Shown here piece by piece: positions 1 through 15,049 of a stretch of 64,000 nt of DNA. Within the stretch, counting starts at the first letter, position 1. Each line of letters starts with the position of its first letter. This DNA is from Glandiceps talaboti (taxonomy: Eukaryota; Hemichordata; Enteropneusta; Spengelidae), in contig NC_135561.1 in the NCBI RefSeq assembly GCF_964340395.1, positions 15,615,461 through 15,679,460 of the forward strand, written 5' to 3'. Below the pieces are notes generated by a model. That model ran no database searches. It saw only the letters and a program-made list of their open reading frames with translations, and was not told the DNA's origin. A program made the position numbers and the translations under genes.

Positions 1-2651
1 AATAAGAAAATGATTCTTAATCATAGTCTTTATCAAAAAAAAATCAAATATGATTTATATCACTGAACCATTTTATGTGGATAGGGATTGGATATGTATA
101 TTATGAATATATTATTCATATCAATGATTCATATGTAATATACGTTGTATGTCATGATATAAGTTAGATATAATTTGTTATATCATGACATCAATTGACT
201 CATTGTACTGTCTAACTTTGCATCATTTTATGATTTTGGTATCCCACCGCTGCCACCGGTTTCACATTCCACTGCTGTGCAACGTCCCATTACTGCCGCC
301 ATTGTACTGTTATATCATTGTACTGTAATATCAGAGGTTAGATCTTTGACTACTTACATTTGAAGCATATTTTTTTTTCTCTTACTCTTCTAACCTTCCT
401 TTGTTTTGTTTTGTTTGTTTCTGTATATGATTATACTAGTCATATCTTCTCTACTATTGTAGTAGTGTATGTATTTTAATTTTCAGTTAGTGCTGCTCCT
501 AACATGCTTAGTGAGCCCTTGATACAAAAGGGCTGCAATAAATAACACACCAAGTCAAATAGACTATCTGAATGCAGTGAATAAATTATTATATGTGATG
601 TGATAAGCAGAATAAGTCTCACAGGAGTGAATGGGGAACAGCGTGGTTATATATTGGGGATCATATGGTAGAGTGGGTATATATATATTGACCTCAGTCC
701 CGATAATGTCGGCATAGTGAGACCACCTACCAGTCAATTGGGACAGCTCTGCCACTTACATGTAGCCCACATAACTTAGGAATTAATGGCACAGAGTCTT
801 ACACAGATCCACTATAGAGTGGATAACAACCAATGCATTTGAAATTATCAATTTGGTGGCAGCGGTGGAATAAAGCCCTTGTCTTAGAGCCATGTACTTT
901 TCACGTCTGAATTTTTAATCTATGTGTTTGATATATCATGTCTTAGTGGCTGGAAATTGAGAGAGGGTCACTTTTTTTAGAAAGCCGGTATTCAGAAAGG
1001 TCACGTTTTTCGCAACAGACAGGACATGCTTTCCCCAGCCCTCCGACCCCCCCCCCTCTCTTGTAACCAATGAAGGCTCCCTTAGATACTGTTGGGTGTG
1101 AGTTAATAGACCATAACAAGTTATGCTAATGAGATTTAAGATCTGTTAACAATAGGGCCACACGGACAGTAAATTAGTACCATAGTCATGGACGTTTCTA
1201 TGAAGACTCTCTCACAGTCCTCGGAACTTCGCATAAAAAGCTAAAACTTGGGTTGTTTTGTATGTACCGGTCAATTTTGTTAGATGAATACTAAACTTAG
1301 CATTACAAGTGTTGCCTAAAATGCGATAGCTGAGATACCAAAACATGAGAGCTCTTCCATGACCACTTTCCCTATCCCGTCGAGAGGGAGTGCACAAGCC
1401 ACCCCACCCCCACCCCGCCTCCATCGGCCAATCTCTGTACCTATCTTTAGCTATTCTTATACCGTTAATCCTTTCTTGAATTGTTGATCGCTGATATCTG
1501 GTGATGTTGTCCTGATAATTCATATGTGAGATTTTGAGTCAAATAGTCTACCTCTATCTTTGTACAGCTTATTTCATAATACCGTGCTCTTTTTCTGGTT
1601 GACATAACCATGCAGAAACCAATAAGAAACTGGACATGTTACACTTTTAGATAGCAAGATTGAATGAGTACAGTTTCTTGCTACATTTTGTCTAAGTGAA
1701 ATGAACTACACATACCACCATACAGACATCAAATGAACACCGCAAAGGATAGTTTGTGTTCCCTTCATCAGATGTTTGATACTAAGAAAAACATTGGTAC
1801 CCGAATGACTGCATGGAGTTGTAATACATTTAAATGGATTATTTCATTTAAATTAGAACAAATGTAGCAAGCAATGCAATCTTGCTATTGAAGTGTGGCA
1901 TATCCAGTTTATTGTTGGTTTCTGCGTTGTTGTATCAAACAGAAAAGTTGCACGGTATTGTGAAATTCAATGTAATAAAATATAATAAAGTCACGATTAT
2001 CTATTAAAGGGGTCTCCATCTTGTTAAAATGAGTGATAAATCGACTAGTTACTCGGTCATATTTATGTAATATAAAAAAGACGTGTTCAGATAATATCGT
2101 TTCGTCTGAAAATAAAACAATAATAAGGACAAACAAGTTATCATAGTAGACGTGCAAATACTTTATAGTTGTCAATAATATGCATGATTTGAAATTTCAT
2201 AACTCACATCATATCATGCGGTTGCCAACCTCGAAAAAAAATGGCAGCTTGACTGTGTTGTGCATCCTCAATTTATATTAGTGTAGTCAATATCACAATA
2301 AATATAATGTAACTGGTTCCCTGCAATACCGTGGCATAATCAACAAAACAAAAGGAACCAATAACCGAACGCCGAGGGCGACGTTATTTTCACTATTGAC
2401 CTGACCCAGGCCTGACCCGAATAGCTATATGAAGTGTTGACCCTCGGTTATCGCTTGTAATTAAGAAGTGTGATTCTTGTCAGATCGTAGCATAGGTGGT
2501 CTGAATGTTTGACCAAAGGGCAGAGATAAGGTAACGAACTCGGGTTCAATGATCGTTCATTGTTTTGACCTGAAAGAAAGGCATTAATAGACGGGCTGTG
2601 GACGTAGGCAAGTTGTGAGGCACATCTGTCCAGTACTGCAGTAGCATAGCA
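1..2651. other. Upstream flank of SGPL1, no gene seen
   Basis: This stretch is AT-rich with a few G/C-rich patches. I see no exon with a credible splice context and no recognisable protein similarity on either strand. The last 300 bases, with a local GC rise near 2365-2425, directly precede the SGPL1 start codon and are the most likely place for its promoter and 5' UTR, but no TATA box or initiator can be named with confidence. Confidence 0.5.
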
Positions 2652-2922
2652 ATGGAGTGTTGCAGTTTTGCCGTTGTAGAACACATCGTGTTCACCGTCA
2701 TCATTGCAGGACTGGTCGGCGTTTGGTTGAATGATGGCTGGCACGGTGTCGCAAGGTCGTTAGTGGTGTTCCTGAAAACAGTGCCTGGTGTCCAACAACT
2801 GATTAACATTGCAGTGAAAAGCGAAGTAGATAGTTTCGTACAACAGCTACGGGAGGATGGAGGAGGGGCTAAAGCTCAAAAACACAGTCAGAAAAAATCA
2901 GTAGTACCGATACCTAAAAAAG
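2652..2922 (+). CDS. SGPL1: SGPL1 coding exon 1: membrane anchor
   Basis: Encodes residues 1-90. It opens with ATG at 2652 and holds one hydrophobic segment (about residues 9-26) followed by an amphipathic, then a Lys/Gly-rich stretch, matching the lumenal tail, single helix and linker of the family. The donor AG|GTGAGT follows at 2923. The start is the first ATG before the helix; the N-terminal tail is much shorter than the vertebrate one. Confidence 0.88.
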
Positions 2923-3112
2923 GTGAGTTTTTGGATGCTGGGGACATTTTAAGAATATTCAATATTATAGTAGTGATAATGTGATAAAAGAACCAAAGTC
3001 CATCAGGCAGTTATGTATTACAGTCCCTATAGCCAATACATGTAGGTCTGTTCGCACTATAATAGAGACAATTTTTTGGCATTGATATGAATGAGAAATA
3101 CATACATATGTA

Positions 3113-3194
<82 letters not shown>

Positions 3195-6100
3195 CAAAAG
3201 AAATTGAAAAATAAATGTAATGTAATGATACGAATTATGATGTATTTCGGGAACAAGTAAGAACAGAAAGATGAAGAATGAACTCTACATGACAAGTTAA
3301 AACACAGACAATTTCAAAAGTAAAACCAATTAGGTAACTATAAAGGAAACGTCAATATAATTGTACGTCAATATAATTGTACATTTAGGAGACAATTAAG
3401 ATATCAAAACCCAATGGTCTAGTAATATTACATCAATGCACCCTTACAATTCAAATTAATTATGAAAATAATAAAAGATTATTGTATGAATAAAAGCCCA
3501 TTTCCAATATTTCTTTCGTAAATTATGATAACGCTAGGTATATTAATACATGTAAGTTACTGTCCATATATATTTAAGGTCATAGTTAGTGCAAAGACCT
3601 GTATAGACTTTGTGCCACAGTCTACTACAGTACAAAGTCTACACCCTGGATGGAACATCTACACTTACAATGTTATAGTCAGCGTCAGTTCCACGCTACC
3701 ACTGTGATTGTTTCTGAGATGTTACATCATAGTCCTCGTGCTGTGGTCCAACTAAAGTATGCAATATTGAACTTGACCTAGATATACATGTAGGTACAAG
3801 TTTGGCAATGAATGACAGTGACCAGTGTGTATCTTGATTGTTATAAGTGTATGGTATCATTTGAACACTTAAATTAAGTCTTAATAATTCTGAGAGGATT
3901 TAGATTGCAAAAGGCACAGAGGCAAAATAGAAAGTGAAATACCGGTACGTGGGTCATGGGGTTAAAAATAAAATGAAATACTAAGATATACAGCAGTTTA
4001 GAAAAAAAGTTAAATTTTGGGGAATAATATTATATACTAGGTATTCCAATTGATGAACTCCGTAAAGAAATGGAAGTAGCCAAGAAAAGAGAAGTACGTT
4101 CACATGATGGAAAGATCTTTGCATTGGTTTATACAATGGACGACGATGCCTTCAAACTTCAAGAGGACGCCTTTGATATGTTTGCGGAGAAATCTGGTCT
4201 AAATGATGTTGACCATGATACCTTGCTGCAAGAATTCCACCATGCATTCATGCATGAAAATGCTCTTAATCCCATGTTTTTCCCCAGTTTACGGTAAGAA
4301 GATGAATTTAAAAACAATGTCATGTTAGATTTTAATTTTAACAGTCATATAATAGAATTAGCTTTTGGATTTTGGAAGGAAAAAGTTATGGATGAGAAAG
4401 TGAGGGAAAGAGATGGTTGGAACTAGTAAAAAAAAAAAGGAGAGAGGGGAATGAAATAAAACATTTTTGTATGTTTTTCTATACATACAAACAGACTCGT
4501 ATATACGTAACATATAGACAATGGAAGCTATAAAGTAGTGTTGTTCATGTGCTTATGGTGTTTTCATTTACTCATGCATATTTGTTTATTTGTGTATGTT
4601 AAAGTTAGTTACTTTGTTTGTTTGTTTGTTGTTTGTTTGTTTGTTTGTTTGTTTGTTTGCCTGTTTATAGTACAGTTCCTGGGCTTCCTGTGTCTATTTC
4701 ACATCTAGACAAGTTCAGTATTCAGTGTCATCACTTGAGCGTTACAGTTTGTATTTTTCAGGAACTACTTGTGTAGAGTATAAAGGGTTTTGTAGATTAT
4801 TATAAGTATCATTTTTATATTTCAGACGATTTGAGACTGAGATTATTAGTATGACAGCATCCATGCTGAATGGTGATGAAGATGTGGTTGGTTCACTAAC
4901 ATCAGGTGGTACAGAAAGTATACTAATGGCGATAAAAACTTACCGAGATCGGGCTAGGAAATTATATCCACATATCAAACATCCAGAAATGGTAATAAAA
5001 CACTTAGTATTCCTACTCATTTTAGGCCACATGATTGTTTTTTTTTGTAATTTAGCTAAAGTACCTTATTATGAAAGGTTGTTTCCATGGCGCAGAAATC
5101 ATCAAATAAATAGCCACGTGGTAGTTTGAAAGTTTGTAGGTTGTGTAGTATTGAGTGAATTACAATGATAGTCATCCTACCTGCAACATGTTAGTACAAG
5201 ACAAACAAGTAAACAAAATTTTTGCAAGTGTGAAAAAAATACCATTAATTAAGTTATTCAACTAAAGCTAGGAGTGACCTCTTTCTAGTTACCGTTCGAT
5301 AGATATTTTTAACAGGAAAATATTAAAGGGGCACAAGCTGCAGAGTTTATAAGTTTTTAGGTATATACTTATTACTGCATATTTAAAAGGTACTCGTATT
5401 ATTGTACTTACTGAAGCATACTTAACCATTACTTGCAATTTTGCTGAAATCAAACCCTGTATTAGTATATAACTTATAAATGATCTGATAATGTAAATTT
5501 ATTTCAAGTACCATAAAATGTTGAGGAAATCCCTACAATGCAGTCAAGTGTTCTATTAATTGCAGAAATCAATCGTAATGTTGTAGAAGACATGCATTGA
5601 TAGTAGTATTATACTAAAATGTATTTTCACTTGAGTAAAAAAGAGCAGCTTATGTCACTTTAAACAAATTAATAAGTAACCTTTTATTTGGGAACAAAAA
5701 TGACAAGGCATACTCTGGAGTTGCTGACTGTGTCCCTTTCATGTTTTGATGGATTTTTTTTGACAGGAAATGTTAACAAAAGTGAAAATACAGTGACAGT
5801 TTTACTGAGGCAATAATCGCATTGATATTTTCGTTCATTTTTAGGTTGCTCCCATCACTATACATCCCGCTTTTGAGAAAGCAGCTCATTATTTTGACGT
5901 AACAATAAAACATATACCAGTTGATGACGTACACTTTAAACCAAACCTTGCACAGTATGAGAAGGTAATGTCTCTGAAATTAAATGACACTTTTTCAAAT
6001 ATATGTAAACAGCGCCATCTAGTGTTCAAGAGATGTAGATGGATGAATTGTGGTTGGGGGGAGAATGTCAAGCAGTGTGTCTGTGGTGGTTAACCGTTGT

Positions 6101-9100
6101 GCAGATACTTGCAGAGTGACTAACTTTGTTTACCAGTAAACCTCATCCCAGTGTACAATAGGCCTCTTCTAATAAACCTGATTTGCGAATTTTTTAAAAC
6201 TATTTCAGACAGGTTTCACAATGCAGTATTTGTGAAATTGACTTTTCTGAGTCACCTATGTATTAAAAAAATGCATCACTGCACTGTGCAGCATTGATAA
6301 TGCTAGCTGATGTAAAAACAAAAGAAGTATCAAAAGAGGGCGCTGTTCATTAAGATATCTATATATCATCTCCTCTACATTAATTATCTCCTGGCCACAC
6401 CACTTCTTATTCTTTACACTCACACCAAGTGACGACATTAAGCTTACACCAGAATTCAGTTGATATATGTAGAGTTTTGGTTGATAAAAAATGTGAAACA
6501 AATCGAATTGGACATGTCTTATACCCCATAATTTGAATATGACCATCACATATAACTCCATAATTTCAAAGATGACAGTAAATCTGACCATCACATATAA
6601 CCCCATAATTTCAAAGGTGACAGTAAATCTGACCACCATATATAACTCCATAATTTCAAAGGTGACAATAAATCTCACCATCACATATAACTCCATAAGT
6701 TCAAAGGTGACAGTAAATTAGACCATCACATATAACTCCAAAACTTCAAAGGTGACAGTAAATCAGACCATCATATATAACTCCATAATTTCAAAGATGA
6801 CAGCAAATCTGACCATCACATATAACCCCATAATTTCAAAGGTGACAGTAAATCTTACCATCACATATAACTCCATAATTTCAAAGGTGACAATAAATCT
6901 CACCATCACATATATAACTCCATACGTTCAAAGGTGACAGCAAATTAGACCATCACATATAACCCCATAATTTCAAAGGTGACAGTAAATCTTACCATCA
7001 CATATAACTCCATAATTTCAAAGGTGACAATAAATCTCACCATCACATATATAACTCCATACGTTCAAAGGTGACAGCAAATTAGACCATCATATATAAC
7101 TCCATAATTTCAAAGGTGACAGTAAATAAGACCACATGTAGGTGTAGTCTCCCATGTGAGTATGAAATTGAAACTCATTATCAACTACTTGTTTGTGTTT
7201 GACATATTGCAGGCAATCACAAACAACACTATATTGTTACTGGCGTCAGCACCACATTATTGTCATGGCGTTGTTGATCCCATCGAAGAGATTGCTGCCA
7301 TGGCAACCAAGAGAGGACTACCCATGCATGTTGATGCTTGTTTTGGTGGGTTTATGTTACCATGGTGAGGATGTTTTTCATTTATCTCCTATTTGTTCAT
7401 ACTAGATACATCATGCATGCCACTTTGTATTTATAGATGATTTAGACATGATTTGGTAAAATAGGTTATTATTCTTTCTTGTCCTGCTAGGGTTGTCAAC
7501 TCTATAGACTGTAATGGCACTACTGTATTCCACAGCTTGTTTGGCTTATCTAAAAAGTTGTTATTATGGTTTGGAAAAATCAGTTAGTCACACTCCTCAA
7601 AATATCCAACTTTACAGTGACCTCACAGATGACACAATAAAGCACTTTCACGGTGACAGGAAGTCTCTCTGTCTGTCTGTTTCTCGCTCTCTCTCTGTCT
7701 GTCTGTCTGTATGTATGTATGTCTCTCTGTCTCTCTCTCTCTTTCTCTGTCTCTGTCTCTCTGTCTGTCTCTGTCTCTGTCTGTCTCTCTGTCAGTCTCT
7801 GTCTCTGTTTGTCTGTCTGTCTCTGTATGTCTCTGTCTGTATCTCTCTCTGTATCTCTCTCTTTCTCTCTCTCTTTCTCTGAGAAAAATTGAAACACAAT
7901 TTTTTTTTACAGTATTGCACCAAATAATGACATGACAGTAATGTATACATTTGTCATGTTGACATTTGTAAAATATTCTGAAGACTTCAAAGTGATTGTT
8001 AGTCTTTCAATAGCTCAGTAGAGAATAATATTTACAATGGTATAACAGCAGGTTAACTGTTATCTTAAATGCCATCAGTGTACAAGTCACAGTTGAAATA
8101 TCAAAACCCATGTAAGAAATAATTTGAGTATGAATTTATTAGTAATGCTTCATGATTGAAACATTGTAACGAAGGGGCAAGGTCTGAGTTTATATATGTT
8201 TTTGAGGTCTGATTATTTTTCTGCATATTAAACGATACTCACAGTATTCTACTTTCTGTTGTATACTTAAACCATCACTTGCAATTCACTGAACTCAAAC
8301 CTGGTATTAGGATATGACTTATAAATTTTCCATTGACAATTGATTATACTGTCATTTCAAAAATGTACAGGAATTTCCTACTGTGCAATCAACTGTTCTA
8401 AGAATGCCAGAACGCAAATTGTAATGTCATCGAAGGAATGCAATGACATTAACAATATACATGTAGTAGTCTAAGAATAGTTTAAAGAAAGTGGCCATGT
8501 GGATGAGGATTGGATATTTATTTTGGATATTTAATATTTAAAAAAAAAAAAAAAAATTATCTTGGCTTCCTACTTGAAAAATCAAAGTAAAACATCATAA
8601 ACCAAGTCCTCGTTTTTAACTCAATAAATTGCAAAATATTGATAAATGTGTAAAATGTTTGTTATTGTTCGTACAGTAAGACATTTTACACATGTATTAC
8701 TTGTTGACCAATTGATTGAGTTACAAACAAGGACTTGGTATATGTTGTTTCATAATGATTGTCCAAGCTGAAATCTGTCATAGAATTGTTTTATGAATTA
8801 AAAATCCAATATAAATACCTAATCCTCATCCATATGGCCACTTTAAAGTAGAACGCCGCTCCAGGAAATAGATAGATGTATTTTCATAAACTTTGGGTTC
8901 TGGAGAGTCAGTTCACTCTGAATATTCATGACTATTTATCTAAAGGCAGTAAGCACTCAGGAGTCTTGAATATTCAGTGTTCATCTAACATGTATGTAAC
9001 TATGCTAAGTCCTGTGAACAACATTGGTCAAGATGGAGAATAGTACAAGTGACTGAAATACTGAGTTTCCATTTGAAGTTTCTCGGCAAACACGGAAAAT

Positions 9101-12100
9101 TTATGTGATGTGAATTCATGAAATGACTCTCTCTTTGTATGGACAGGGTTGAGAAACTGGGATATCCCGTTCCAAAGTTTGATTTCCGACTACCCGGAGT
9201 AACTTCAATGTCAGCAGATATTCACAAATATGGATATGGTGCCAAGGTGAGAGTATTCTTCATATCTCTAGATAGTCACAAATATTGATTGGTGCCAAGG
9301 TAGATAACAACAGGAATTAATAGACAACTGAATAAACATTCCACAAATGTATGCAAATATACCTAGCAACAAGACCACACCCATAGCAATGGCCACATGA
9401 TGGTGTATATCGCCAAGATAACAGAGATGGTTAGGCAAGTGGATAAGCATCCAATAAATGAATGAATGCAACATTAATATGCCTAACAACAAGACTAGGC
9501 CCATAGCAACAGCTAAATAATGCCAATGTTTTGTAATAACAGCACAGGTACATTGTACAAGAACTGAAATCACAAGAAAAATGGCCCAGTTTATACAGCT
9601 ACCTTGGTTTTATCTAAGTTGATTTTTTCGTTGTCATAGTTTCTGATCCATAAGGACAGTGATACATGTAACATTGCGAAACATGACTAAAAAAATTATG
9701 ATTTTTTCTCTATTGTAGGGTGCTAGTGTTGTTGTTTACCGTAATGCTGAAATTAGAAAGTATCAAATCTTTGCATATGCTGACTGGCCAGGAGGTCTTT
9801 TTGGCTCCCCTAGTATGGCAGGAACAAGACCAGGTATGAAATTCAAATTGACAATACAGTCAGACTGAAATTAATTTTTGATATAAATCAGTGTCTAGAA
9901 ATGATTAATTGAGAGACTAAATCTAATAATGACATTATCACATTTCAACCTATGATTTAGAGATAAAACTGACAAGAGATATTTTTATCACTGACATAGT
10001 GAACAAGGTTTTTGAAGGCTAAATAAATGTTGGGTCACAGAATTGGACAGGAAATGTGATGTTTTGTAAATACATTGTCTATCTTGGTAACAAAATGGCA
10101 ACATGGATGAGGATTTGGTAATAATTTTGGATTTTGAATTTATAAAATAATATTATCCTGGCGTCCTACTTGAAAAATCAATGTGAAATAACATAGACCA
10201 AGTCTGTGTTTGTAACTCAATACATTGCAAAAAACTAAAAAATGTGTAAAAAAAATTATTGTATGTACAATAACAAAGATTTTACACAACCCATAACACC
10301 AAAGTAAAGCGTTTTCTGTATGTATATCACAATCATTATAGCATCCGATATCAAGTGTAAAAGTATACTGTTTCATTTGTTAATTGACCACATTAGAAAG
10401 GCCACATGCTAGGTTTGTAAATAAATGAATTGAAACAGTATATTTTTACACTTGATGTGAATGCTATAAATCAGTGTAGCACATAGAGAAAGTGCTTTAC
10501 TTCTGTGTTACTCATTAATGTGTATTAATCTTTTGCAATTTATTGAGTAACAAATAAGGATTTAGGATACTGGTATGTTGTTTCACATTGATTTTTCAAG
10601 TAGGATGCCGTGATAAAATTGATTTATAAATCCAAAATCCAAAAATAAATACCCAATCCTCATCCATATCATGCATATGGCCACTTTAAAATGGTCATAT
10701 GGATGAAAATTGGCTATTCATCTCGGATTTTTAATTGTTAAAACAACTCTGCTATGTTTTTCTAATTGGGAAATACAATATGAAAGAACGTATATCCAAT
10801 ATATGATGAATGAAAAAAATGGCTGATGACAGGGGGCTTACACCTAGTCACATACACTACATTGTACCCAGTATTCAATCAATGAAATAATGACTGATGA
10901 CGGGGCAATTATATTGTACACTTGGTCAGATACACTGTTATATATCCAGTGTTTAAATGAAATAATGACCAATGGCAGGGGGGGGGGGGGTATACACACC
11001 TTTTCAGGTATTTATGTTATTGACTTTGATTACAGGGGGCCACATTGCTGCATCTTGGGCAGCGTTGAAGCACATTGGGGAAGATGGGTATTTGGAGAAA
11101 GCTAAAGCCTTAATGGAAACCACTGAAACTCTAAAGAAAGGCATCAACCAAATTTCTGTAAGTACGCATCGATGTTGTTATTATTTTCATCATTATCTTA
11201 AATTACAGGTTACACTGTATATACCCAGTGTTTATATGAAATAATTACCAATGGCAGGGGGACACACACCTTTTCAGGTATTTATGTTATTGACTTTGAT
11301 TACAGGGGTACATACACCTAGTCAAGTATTTGTGTTATGGACTTTGATTACAGGGGGGCACACACCTAGTCAGGTATTTGTGTTATGGACTTTGATTACA
11401 GGGGGGCACACACCTAGTCAGGTATTTATGTCAATCTGGTAAATCACATTTCAAGATGTGATTATAGTTTTATCATTAGATGATAGGGTAGGCAATGTTA
11501 TGATATAGCATATATCATAATAAAATGTATGGAGGTCACACTTAGCTAGTTACATGTATGTTGACTCTGAGCAGACTCTAATCTTAAACTGACTTTTAAA
11601 AAAAGCCAAATATGAACAGTTATGTTGGACCAGAAGCAGGTTAAATTTAGGTCAGGTAAAGGTAGTCTGTAAGGTACGCCGTGACGGGGCGCCCTCAACC
11701 ATCGGCCAACGTGAGAGGAGGCCGATGAGGGCGAAACGTCACGACGTATCTTACAGTCTAAGGTAAAGGAGGATGGTTAAGAGTTGACATAACTTTTGTG
11801 TTGACACAAATTTACATATGATTACATATTAAAGTGTATTTCATTTCCTAGATTTATGGATTTATGTCAACACTGAGTCAAGTACAAAATATAATGTAAA
11901 TGGGACCAAAAAATCCGGTTTATCATTTTTTACAACTTGTGTCACCATAGAGCCGAAACTCAAATTTGTAGTCTGAACTAATACAGTTATAATTTGCCAA
12001 TAACTTGCTTTCCCTCTCCTCCTGCCCACTCCCATGGTAACATTGTCTACAATCTTACTACAACCTCACCCTTTGCTGCCCTGATGATGTTCTGTTAACA

Positions 12101-14955
12101 GGATAACATCTAGTAAGAGGTTTTAAAACATTCTAAGTTGAATTCAGTTGAGGCATTCCAATTTTCATTATATTTGAGTATTTCTAGGTAGTCTGAAAGG
12201 TCCAGTCGTTGGTTCACCAATGTAACCACTTGCTACTCACGTTGGCGAACATATTTCATGCGTGAAAACAACAACAGCTGTATCTTTCTGGCTAAGTTTT
12301 TCTACAATCAATTTGTGTGCCGATACAGAAGAGAAATGTACTTGACTTTCATTTGTCTTTTCACTTTTTGTCTGCAGGGGTTACGTATCCTTGGCAACCC
12401 GTCTATGACCTGTTTTGCTATTGGTGCATCGGAGTCTTCCATTGATATGTTAGCTGTAGCTGATGGCATGGAAGAGAAAGGTGAGGGATAGAAATTGTCA
12501 CGATAGTAATTGAGTAAAAAGAACAGTTTGAATTTTCTAACTAGTTTCTCATCTTAGTGGCATTTTTGAAGAAGTTTAGATTTAGAAACTGTTGCACTCT
12601 TCCCAGCCTCAATTGCTGAATCTACGGTTCTGTTACACTCCTTTTCTCTCTCCAGGTTATTATGGTAGAAATCTTAACAAACATTTTCCACCCACGACAC
12701 CCCAGTGGATACATGGACATCAGCACAGTTTTCAATTTTTTATCATCAAACCACAAACTCTTGAAAACAAGAACACATACATCACATGTACATAATACTT
12801 AATTGGAAGTCATTAAATATCTCTCGACCCACCCCACCACCCCCAAAGGAAACACATTGTGTGTTTGCATCAGTGCAATTATCTGCCCCTATTCAGATCA
12901 CCCACTCTTCAATAACACCAGGAAGGAAAATACTTCTTAAGATAAAATGTCCTCAGTCAAAAAAAACAAAAAAAAACCTGGGAAATACCGAAATTATGGG
13001 AATAAATTCTTGATCCATTATACCTCATGCAGCAATCAAGAATGTTTCTGAAATCTAAATGTGCCATAATCTGATTATCAGAGAGATAAAAGATTTCTTA
13101 GTTTGGCCACTAGCAGTGCTGTTCACAAGCCGCTTTGTGGCTGGAAGTGAGGGCCATATTAAAATCTGAGACATCCTCTTGTGATGCCTCCATACAAACT
13201 TTGATTAAACCGGGATATGGCATATTATGTGAGAATGAACGGACGGACTATCAAAGACGAGGACAATACAGTAGTTAACATGTAATACGCATGTACACAA
13301 CATAACATAACATTACACTGTATTACATTTGATATCATTACAGTGCATTGCATTACATTACATTACACTACATTAAATAACATTACATTACACTACATTA
13401 CAATACATTGCATTACACTACATTACATTACATTACACTAAATGCATTGCATTACACTACATTACATTACAATGCATTGCATTACACTACATTACATCAC
13501 ATTACATCATTACATGACATTACAGTACATTGCATTACATGGCATTACATTACATAACAATACATTGCATTGCATTACATTACATTACATTAAGTAACAT
13601 TACATTACACCACATAACATTACATGACAATTGATTATGTTACACTACATTACAATACAATACAATACAATACAATACATTAAATGACTGTAAATTTTAT
13701 TCACACAATTATCAATCCATAAAGTTAACCCTTTTAATAAGAATTTTTTACTGAAATTATTTTTGATAGGATGGAAAATGGAAAGACAGCAATTTCCAAC
13801 CAGCCTACATTGTTCAGTTTTACCTCAACATATTGGAGTTGCTGATCAACTGCTTGAAGATCTAAAAGATGCAGCTGCAAAAGTCAAGGTCAGATTAACA
13901 TTGTCATTTGTCAATTTATCCTTCGTCTTTAAAAGAGATTGCAATGTATCGACTCAGAAGTGTTTCTTGCCAGAATTTATATTGAAAGTTGACGTCAAAG
14001 TTAGCATTTTCTCAAGATGTGTATTTTGGAGAAATCAGCTGCAACTAAATGGGAAATTTTTTTGAAAATGTTTAGTTAGGTACAATAACTTTAATATCAT
14101 ACACCATGAAGAGTTTTGCATCACATGCGGGTAAACATATTTTGTGTAGCTGTGTACACAATAAATCAAATCAAATAGATTTTGGAGTCGGCATCCAAAA
14201 ATCAGCACCCTCAAAAACGATCACAATTTCAACCTGTTTCTATACTACTTACGAATGATATAAATCACTGATTAATGTATATAATGTCTAATTATTGATA
14301 ATTTAACGATTTTCAGTGAAAATATTGTGGTTGTCTAATCCTAAAATGATATTTCATTTACAAGTAGTACAGTTTTACATGGTAACAGATTAAAAATTTT
14401 AGCTTTCACTCACTTGCCACAAGTGACTAATTGCAGATAATATTGACCATTAATTAACAGATACAATGTCTTTCTAGCGCATTGAGATTGTTAATGCGCT
14501 CTATAAGAAAATAAATGTTATTATATTTTTTATAAATGGCTTATAAATAACTGACAAATTTTTAGTGAATATATCTTAGGTTATTTGATGAAAAAAAAAT
14601 GTCAAATTTGCAACTAGTTTTAATGAAAATATATGCATTTATTACTACAATAGGGGTATTAATATGTAGGTGAAGAGTGTCCATAAATTTATCAATTTCA
14701 AAGCTTACCACCGTCAGGACATTCTTTCCCAATGAAACTATTTTCTTACACTTTGACCAAAAAGGGTGAACATTATTCAGTGAAAAAGAACTTAGTTCCT
14801 TTATACCTTTGCCTCAACCTATAAAATACATTTCATCCAGAGGCGTCTAAAATTCTCAAATATCTACTTGTAAATGCAGCCATGAGGTATCTCACGAATA
14901 ATAAGGTTTTAGTTTACAGATAGAATATTTCAGTGAGCAAAGGAACCAAACAAAA

Positions 14956-15049
<94 letters not shown>

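Noticed and set aside
11664-11757. Possible tRNA or snRNA gene
   Set aside because: It folds as one long hairpin with no cloverleaf, no internal promoter boxes and no terminator run.
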